Made by a program: the position numbers and the translations under genes. DNA of 64,000 nucleotides from Helicocarpus griseus UAMH5409. Its lineage: Eukaryota > Ascomycota > Eurotiomycetes > Onygenales > Ajellomycetaceae. The notes beneath the pieces are model-generated. The model had not been told where the DNA came from. It searched no databases and was given only the letters and a program-made list of their open reading frames with translations. Of the stretch, positions 58,685 through 64,000 are shown in pieces. The stretch's first letter is position 1, and each line of letters begins with the position of its first letter. The DNA is taken from the NCBI GenBank assembly GCA_002573585.1, contig PDNB01000139.1, forward strand, positions 1 through 64,000, written 5' to 3'.

Positions 58685-60122
58685 TGGATATTATCTCTTA
58701 TCTTTCTGAATGGATGGGGAGGGGGGAGGTCTAGTTGTGCAAGGATGCAGAAAGACATAGGGCGGGCGGTTTCATCGTGGCGTAAGACTGCGTGCCTCAT
58801 TAAGGAATGGGGAGTGGTGTCAGATCGAGGCAATGGATGGGTCTCTTAGGCAGGATTAAGGGTTTTTGGAAGGGGGGGGGTATACACATACATATAGGAT
58901 ATTGCTTTTGAGAATGGGGGCTTTTTGATGACGTGACATTACTCAACACACGCTCACATTGTTCCGCTGGTTTCAGTCGGTCTATACGATTCGCACGGAT
59001 GTTTATGAACTGGAGGGAAAAAAGCAAAATATAAAATTTGGGGACGGGAATGGGACTTGGAAAGCTAGGTACTCACGCCTCGAAATAATGTACAGTAAGA
59101 TCATATTACACCACTCACAATAACTACAGCATCAGCAAGTCCTTCAGTCTGTTACTCCACATCAATTCAGTTACATTACTTCTCAATATAACCTCAAGAA
59201 GCTCAATGAATAGTTTCGATTTAATTCCATTCTGGTCTTCCCCCCTTCGTTTTGCAACTTAACTGCTAATTCTAAAGAAGCTAATTAATTGCATCTAAGT
59301 CCTTGCACGATAATTTCATATATCTCAAACAACAACAGCAACGACAGAAAGTGGCAGCACAAACCGAGAGAAGCGAACATCAATGAGAAATCAAATGAAT
59401 CTCATATAGGCCCCGCGTGCTAGAGTTAGAAACCGGACCAGAAGCCGGACCAGAAACCAGTAATAAAATCAAGTATAGAATTGAACAGGGCCACGCATTG
59501 CACCGGAGGAGAAACAAAAACACGCAAAAAAGTCGATGGGCAGAGGAAAACGAGAAAAGTGACAATTCAAAGCGCTCATGAGACATTTGAAACGGGGAAA
59601 CGCAAATTAAAGAAAAAAGGACAGCTTTGAATCGTAGTAGTAGGTAAATTAACAGTGTACCCGTTCGTGCATTTACACATCTAGTTAACGAGGAAACGAC
59701 GTGCGAAGAGAATAGGGACCAGCAACACCATGAGAATAGAGTGGGTAAGATATCGTTGGCAACAGGACGCATAGCGCATGACATGTGGAAGAGTGATAGA
59801 AGAGGGCACGATTGTCGCGTCTGGTTCGAAGTTCGAGTACCAAGTATCCATGACAAAGGGGTAAAGAGAATGAAGCGGTGAAAAGTCGAGAATGGAACAT
59901 TGACTCATTACAATGATAGCAATAAACGAATTTTCAGTGCAAAAAGTAGCGTATATTGAAATTTGATATTCCGTTCCGGAGCTTGGTTTGGAATATCGGA
60001 GAAAGGAAAAGAGCCAGCTCTGAAAAGAAGAAAATAACGGAAGAGGATGATCATGGGCAAGCACCTAGGACGAACAACGATAGGGATAGTTTAGCCGTGG
60101 GTAGAAGGGTCCACGGGTGCGT
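58685..60122. other. Convergent 3' region between Fmp46-like gene and sidB
   Basis: About 1.4 kb, AT-rich in the middle. Frames of up to about 158 codons on the minus strand read as T/C-rich non-coding sequence. Two 3' UTRs meet here; no gene seen. Confidence 0.5.
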
Positions 60123-62242
60123 TTAGAATATGGTACCAAAAGCCCCGTCGCTGGGAATGGGTTTCCTAGGGCTGCTCCGGCCATCGCTATCGACAGTTGG
60201 TTTGCGATGTCTAGGCACGGGGAATCGTTAGCAAGATAGTCAAGCGGTTGCATAAAAGAGGCGGTGAAAGCATACCTGAAAGTAAACCCGACAAATAAAC
60301 CCTTGCCCATCTGATCTTCTCTATCCGCCATCTCCTCAAGGGCCTTTTGCTTATCATGCACCTCCTTGTACTTGGCCATATCAGACTCACTACCGAAATC
60401 ATCAAAGTACCCCGCGTCAGTCTCCGAATCTAATTCAGGAACGAATGGGGCCCTCTGCTCTCGCAGCCTATTGAAATCCACCTCTGCAAAGTACTCGTGC
60501 TCATGGATCTCCTTGATATTCTTGAACCGCTGCTCCTTGGCGGCTACCAGACGAACAATAAGGTCCCATGTGCGTCTCGACAGGAAGTAGTTAGGATCCT
60601 CATACTGGGGTTTCCGCAGGACCTTCTGCCACCTTTTGAGATTTTGCCAAGTTTCGTCGACGGTTGCTCCCGCAAAGGGAGGGTAGCCGGCAAGGGCCTC
60701 AAAAAGCATGCAGCCCAAGCTCCAGTAGTCGACTGTGAAATCATATTCTTCTCCCTTGAGAACTTCAGGAGCCATGTAATCAGGTGATCCCACAATGGAC
60801 TTTGCGTAGTTAACTTCACGTTTTCGCAGTGAGCGATATCCCTCTCGTCTTTCTGCCGCGCTACGCTGCTCCATCGGTCTGCCAAAGGGCACATTTGTGT
60901 TGCCAACTTCGGCTAGTTTGACGCGCATAGATTCAATCTTGCCAGGATTAAGCATGCCAGCAGCCAATCCGAAATCCGTCAGTTTCACATGCCCGGTAGA
61001 ATCAATCAAGAAATTCTCTGGCTTGAGGTCGCGATGAATGTAGCCTAGCACATGAAGCGCATCAACACACGAGAACATCTCTGCAATGTAGAAACGGGCA
61101 TGTCGATTATGCAGGACGCCAGTATTATTGAGAAGTGTGCGGAAATCACCTCCAGGAACGTATTCCATAGCAAGGTAAATTTGGTCTTCGTCCTGGAATG
61201 CGTATAGCAATTTCACCAGCCATTCACTCTTAGCAGCGGTGAGAATGTCTCTTTCTGTCAAGATATGTCTGATCTCGTCTAGTTTGAATAGAAGCTTCTT
61301 GCTCATCACCTTCAAGGCACAGACTTCACGCGTATCTTTCTTTTGTGCAAGATAGACCTGGCCATATCCGCCCTGTCCAACCTGAGTGAGGATCTGAAAA
61401 TCGTTATCCCGTAACCTTGTCCGACGCTTGCGCAGATTGGCACGTTCGCGACCAAGGTACTTTTGCAAAGCGGACTCGTACTCAGCGGAAGGGGTGGCAG
61501 GAGGTGGAGGGTAAGCAGTTTTGAATTGAGCATGGCGTGTCTGGCGGTTATGTACGTAACTGAGAATATCAAAGTAGTGATCGAGGAAGTCTACCATAAA
61601 AGGGAGGAGTTAGCAAACGGATTATACGGATAAATGTAGATAGATGAAATGGCTCGACTGACAAAGTTGGGTCACGTTTGCAAGCCGTTTCACATTAGGG
61701 AGTTGTAACTTCTCCAGCTCCTCTGGTGTGAGACCGCGGAGCTGTGACTGGCCCTTCCGGCTGGTTTCCCTGGGCTGATATGGTTCCTGGCGCGACACGG
61801 CTGCTTGGTTGGTGTTGAGGGCCGGTTCCCTGTTAAACCTTAAAGCGCCTGGAGGAGTGTTTTCCTTATTTGACTTCCGGGTCGGGCTCCCACTATCTTT
61901 GCTGTGTATGACGCTTTCATTAAACGAGATTAAATCGTCGTTATTGCTACCCATGATCGGACCTTTGCCAGGGGAGAGCGGCGGGGCATTGAGGGCAGAT
62001 TTGGAAGGGGATGATGGCGTGAGTTTCATGGCATGGTCGAATACATTGGGTAGATCTGTTGCGCCGGGAGGAAAGCGGTTCTTGCTTGGACTCCCCTGGG
62101 GAGTGCTGGTGGGACTTGTGAAGCCGCATTGGTTTGGAGTCTGAGGGCGGTCGTAGAGCTCGTTGCCGGATCGAGTATGGAGAAGAGGGGGGATGCGTAT
62201 GTCCTGCTTGCCCGCAGGAGACATGGGGATATTAACCGCCAT
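60123..62242 (-). CDS. sidB: NDR/LATS-family septation kinase SidB (Dbf2/Sid2)
   Basis: Three exons (62242-61663, 61590-60276 and 60210-60123) give 660 residues. The first about 190 are Ser/Pro-rich and end in RGLTPEELEKLQLPNVKRL. The Mob-binding N-terminal regulatory region follows (YFLDHYFDILSYVHNRQTRH). The kinase domain has GQGGYG (about 265), CALK (Lys287), HRDLKPEN (about 379-386), DFG (about 399) and the long insert before SIVGSPDYMAPE typical of NDR kinases. The C-terminus, completed only by the last exon, reads GFTFRHRKPTV and ends in SDGAFGTIF. This is the septation initiation network kinase that triggers septum formation and conidiation, working with Mob1. Frame and motifs are intact. 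Confidence 0.95.
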
Positions 62243-63079
62243 CTCAGCTGAACTCTGAATTGCAGTGTCTTGGAGAGATAACAGTGTTGTTGTGTATTAT
62301 TTGGTGGTGGTTGTAGAAGTATAACAGTAGTATGTAGTTGAAGTAGTCGATGGTTACCCCGCGACAAGCAAGCGGTCAACAAGCAGGCGCTGTCAACCCA
62401 GACCCGAAGAAGGAATGATGATGAGAATGAATCGGAAGGGGCAGCAAGCAGATGGTCGGTTTCCAAGGAACGATGCGCGGCAGAGAGATTTAATTATTGG
62501 CATCATCCAGCGCGTGGAGAGAGCGAGAAGAAGAGGGTGGATAATGATGATAGGTGATATCGTCAGGCATAGATAGAGTGGGCAGAGTCTTGGTCGCCGC
62601 GACGAGATGTTGCTGCAGCAACCATTCCAAAACTTGCATTATTTCGTGCAGCAGCAGATATTCCGCCCGCTGCCCAGCCAATTGATGCGAAGACGGGCGA
62701 TGTCTTGCGTGTTCCAGCCGCCGTCATTGCTCCATAATTTATAAATAAACGCCTGATGTGGAACTCGCTTCAATTCATTCAGCCAGCTGGATGCCATCGA
62801 CTCATCGCTGGATAGGGTGGACTCGATCTTCCAAGGAACAGCCAGCCAGCCAGGAACACAACTCAACCACACAGATATTTATCTACGTTTGCGAATGACA
62901 GACGAAATATTGTTTGAAGATAAGATTTCATAAAACAGTTCATTGTTCCTGTTACTACCAATCGCCCCTTTAAGATTATATTCTCCTCTCAAGCAGCACC
63001 CTCTTTTCGCTGCCCAGTCTGTATACAAATACGCAATCAGCCAGTCAGCAGTCACATCTTAGCAATTTATCAAAATTTG
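62243..63079. promoter_or_regulatory. Upstream region of sidB
   Basis: About 840 bp between two minus-strand genes; it should contain the sidB promoter and the cupin gene's 3' UTR. Direct CAGCCAGC-type short repeats occur near 62780 and 62840. No gene seen. Confidence 0.4.
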
Positions 63080-63560
63080 TTACAAACTCACATAGAACGC
63101 TAGGCCATACGACGGGGTTGTGAAGGTGATGGTGGCCCCCTTGGGGAAGTGGAACACATCCCCTGCCGTGGCCTTGACCTTTTGCCCCGTCCCGTCAGAA
63201 ATCTCGAATTCTCCTTCAAGGATGATCTTCATTTCATGGTACGTATAGGTGTACACAAGGGGTGTGCCCTTCTCGAGCCGGTAGAACCCGCACGACACGG
63301 GCTTCTCAGGGTCGTTCGACTCGCTTTATTTGGAGGTGCACAGTGTCAGTGCTTGTTTGACTCAAGTTTGTTTGATGCCTTGTTGCATAAATATTAAAAT
63401 CGAGGGCATGGCTTCGAGATTGCCGCTGTGGCCCTGACTCGGGTCGAGGACTTTACCTCGAAAATACATCCCCCAGGAAGGCATTTTCGTTCGCGATCAA
63501 CGGCGGCTTGAAGGTCGACTGCGCCTTTGCGTGATATTTGAAAGGTATCGGGTCGGCCAT
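63080..63560 (-). CDS. Small cupin protein, EutQ-like
   Basis: Two exons (63560-63457 and 63323-63080) join in phase to give 115 residues. Exon 1 reads MADPIPFKYHAKAQSTF, and exon 2 forms a single-domain beta-barrel: GFYRLEKGTPLVYTYTYHEM, ILEGEFEISDGTGQKV, AGDVFHFPKGATITF. The glycine/proline-spaced turns (G-D-V-F-H-F-P-K-G) are characteristic of cupins and the sequence resembles fungal proteins named ethanolamine-utilisation EutQ-like. Only some of the usual metal-binding His/Glu are present, so enzymatic activity is uncertain. The acceptor AAATAAAG is weak but gives the only continuous frame. Confidence 0.75.
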
Positions 63561-64000
63561 TTTCCTTTTGGCTGATGGCAACGGTTTTGATCAGACTCGA
63601 CTTATGACTGGGATCATAGTCAATAAAGCTCGCGCAGAAAATGTTATGAGGCTTTCGAAAAGTGAAGAGAACAGTTTAAACCTATTTGCTCAGCAAACTT
63701 ATATATTACCCACCAAACTTCTTCCAGTGCGGCCAAAGTCGAATACCAGTTCAGATGAGATATATGAGCGAATTACTCTTATTTATGTCAAAGACCGGAC
63801 GGACGCATGTGTTGCGGAAAGACTCGAATCAGACAAGTGCGGAGCATTTGCTATTTGAATGGCGGCCCTTCCTATCTTAGTCAATGCTTCCTGAGGGGTC
63901 CCTTGTGTCTACCGGCGCTCCAGGACGAGGATTTCCTGCTACCCCCCGACTTGAGCTACACAGTCCTTCCCTCCTTGACGGAGCGGGGTCGAAAGACAAG
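63561..64000. other. Right end of window, no gene seen
   Basis: About 440 bp upstream of the cupin gene; it should hold its promoter. Short frames only. Confidence 0.4.

Noticed and set aside
60065..60275. C-terminal read-through YAFTASFMQ of the SidB frame
   Set aside because: It is intron 60275-60211 retained in frame; the spliced exon restores the conserved FRHRKP ending.

Overview
The window is nuclear DNA of a filamentous ascomycete, most likely a Eurotiomycete (Eurotiales/Onygenales grade). Genes are split by short GT-AG introns of about 49-160 nt, many with a CTAAC branch point. The recognisable proteins include classic Aspergillus-type regulators: NIMA kinase, a FlbC-like C2H2 factor and the septation kinase SidB. 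There is no bacterial, viral or CRISPR signal and I found no convincing tRNA or rRNA. All gene models were read by eye from splice signals and frame continuity. Family names rest on recognised motifs, not on a search.

Layout. 0-13.5 kb: a WBP11-like splicing protein (+), a small membrane protein (-), a poorly preserved F-box-like gene (+), nimA (-) divergent from an ankyrin/BTB protein (+), and a flbC-like gene (-). 13.5-32.5 kb: a 19-kb stretch with no intact gene, holding microsatellites and one decayed F-box/ankyrin gene. It is the shared upstream space of flbC (-) and of a C2H2 + Zn2Cys6 regulator (+, 32.5-35.0 kb) that carries two apparent lesions. 35-45 kb: the beta subunit of the nascent-polypeptide-associated complex (EGD1, with what looks like a one-nucleotide exon), a Nup53-type nucleoporin, and an unrecognised Trp/acid-rich protein. 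45-56 kb: a short-chain dehydrogenase, then a metal-uptake neighbourhood: a ferric/cupric reductase (-) divergent from a CTR copper transporter (+), a small secreted protein, and a GPI-anchored BIM1-like (X325) copper-binding protein. 56-64 kb: acyl-protein thioesterase 1, an Fmp46-like mitochondrial redox protein, SidB kinase and a small EutQ-like cupin.

How it fits together. The reductase would supply reduced copper to CTR, and BIM1-like proteins are known copper-acquisition partners of CTR, so 47.8-55.9 kb reads as a copper-acquisition cluster. The remaining genes are housekeeping or regulatory and show no joint pathway. The broken reading frames all fall in accessory genes (F-box types, zinc-cluster factor), while the conserved genes have intact frames. 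This favours real decay over poor sequence quality.
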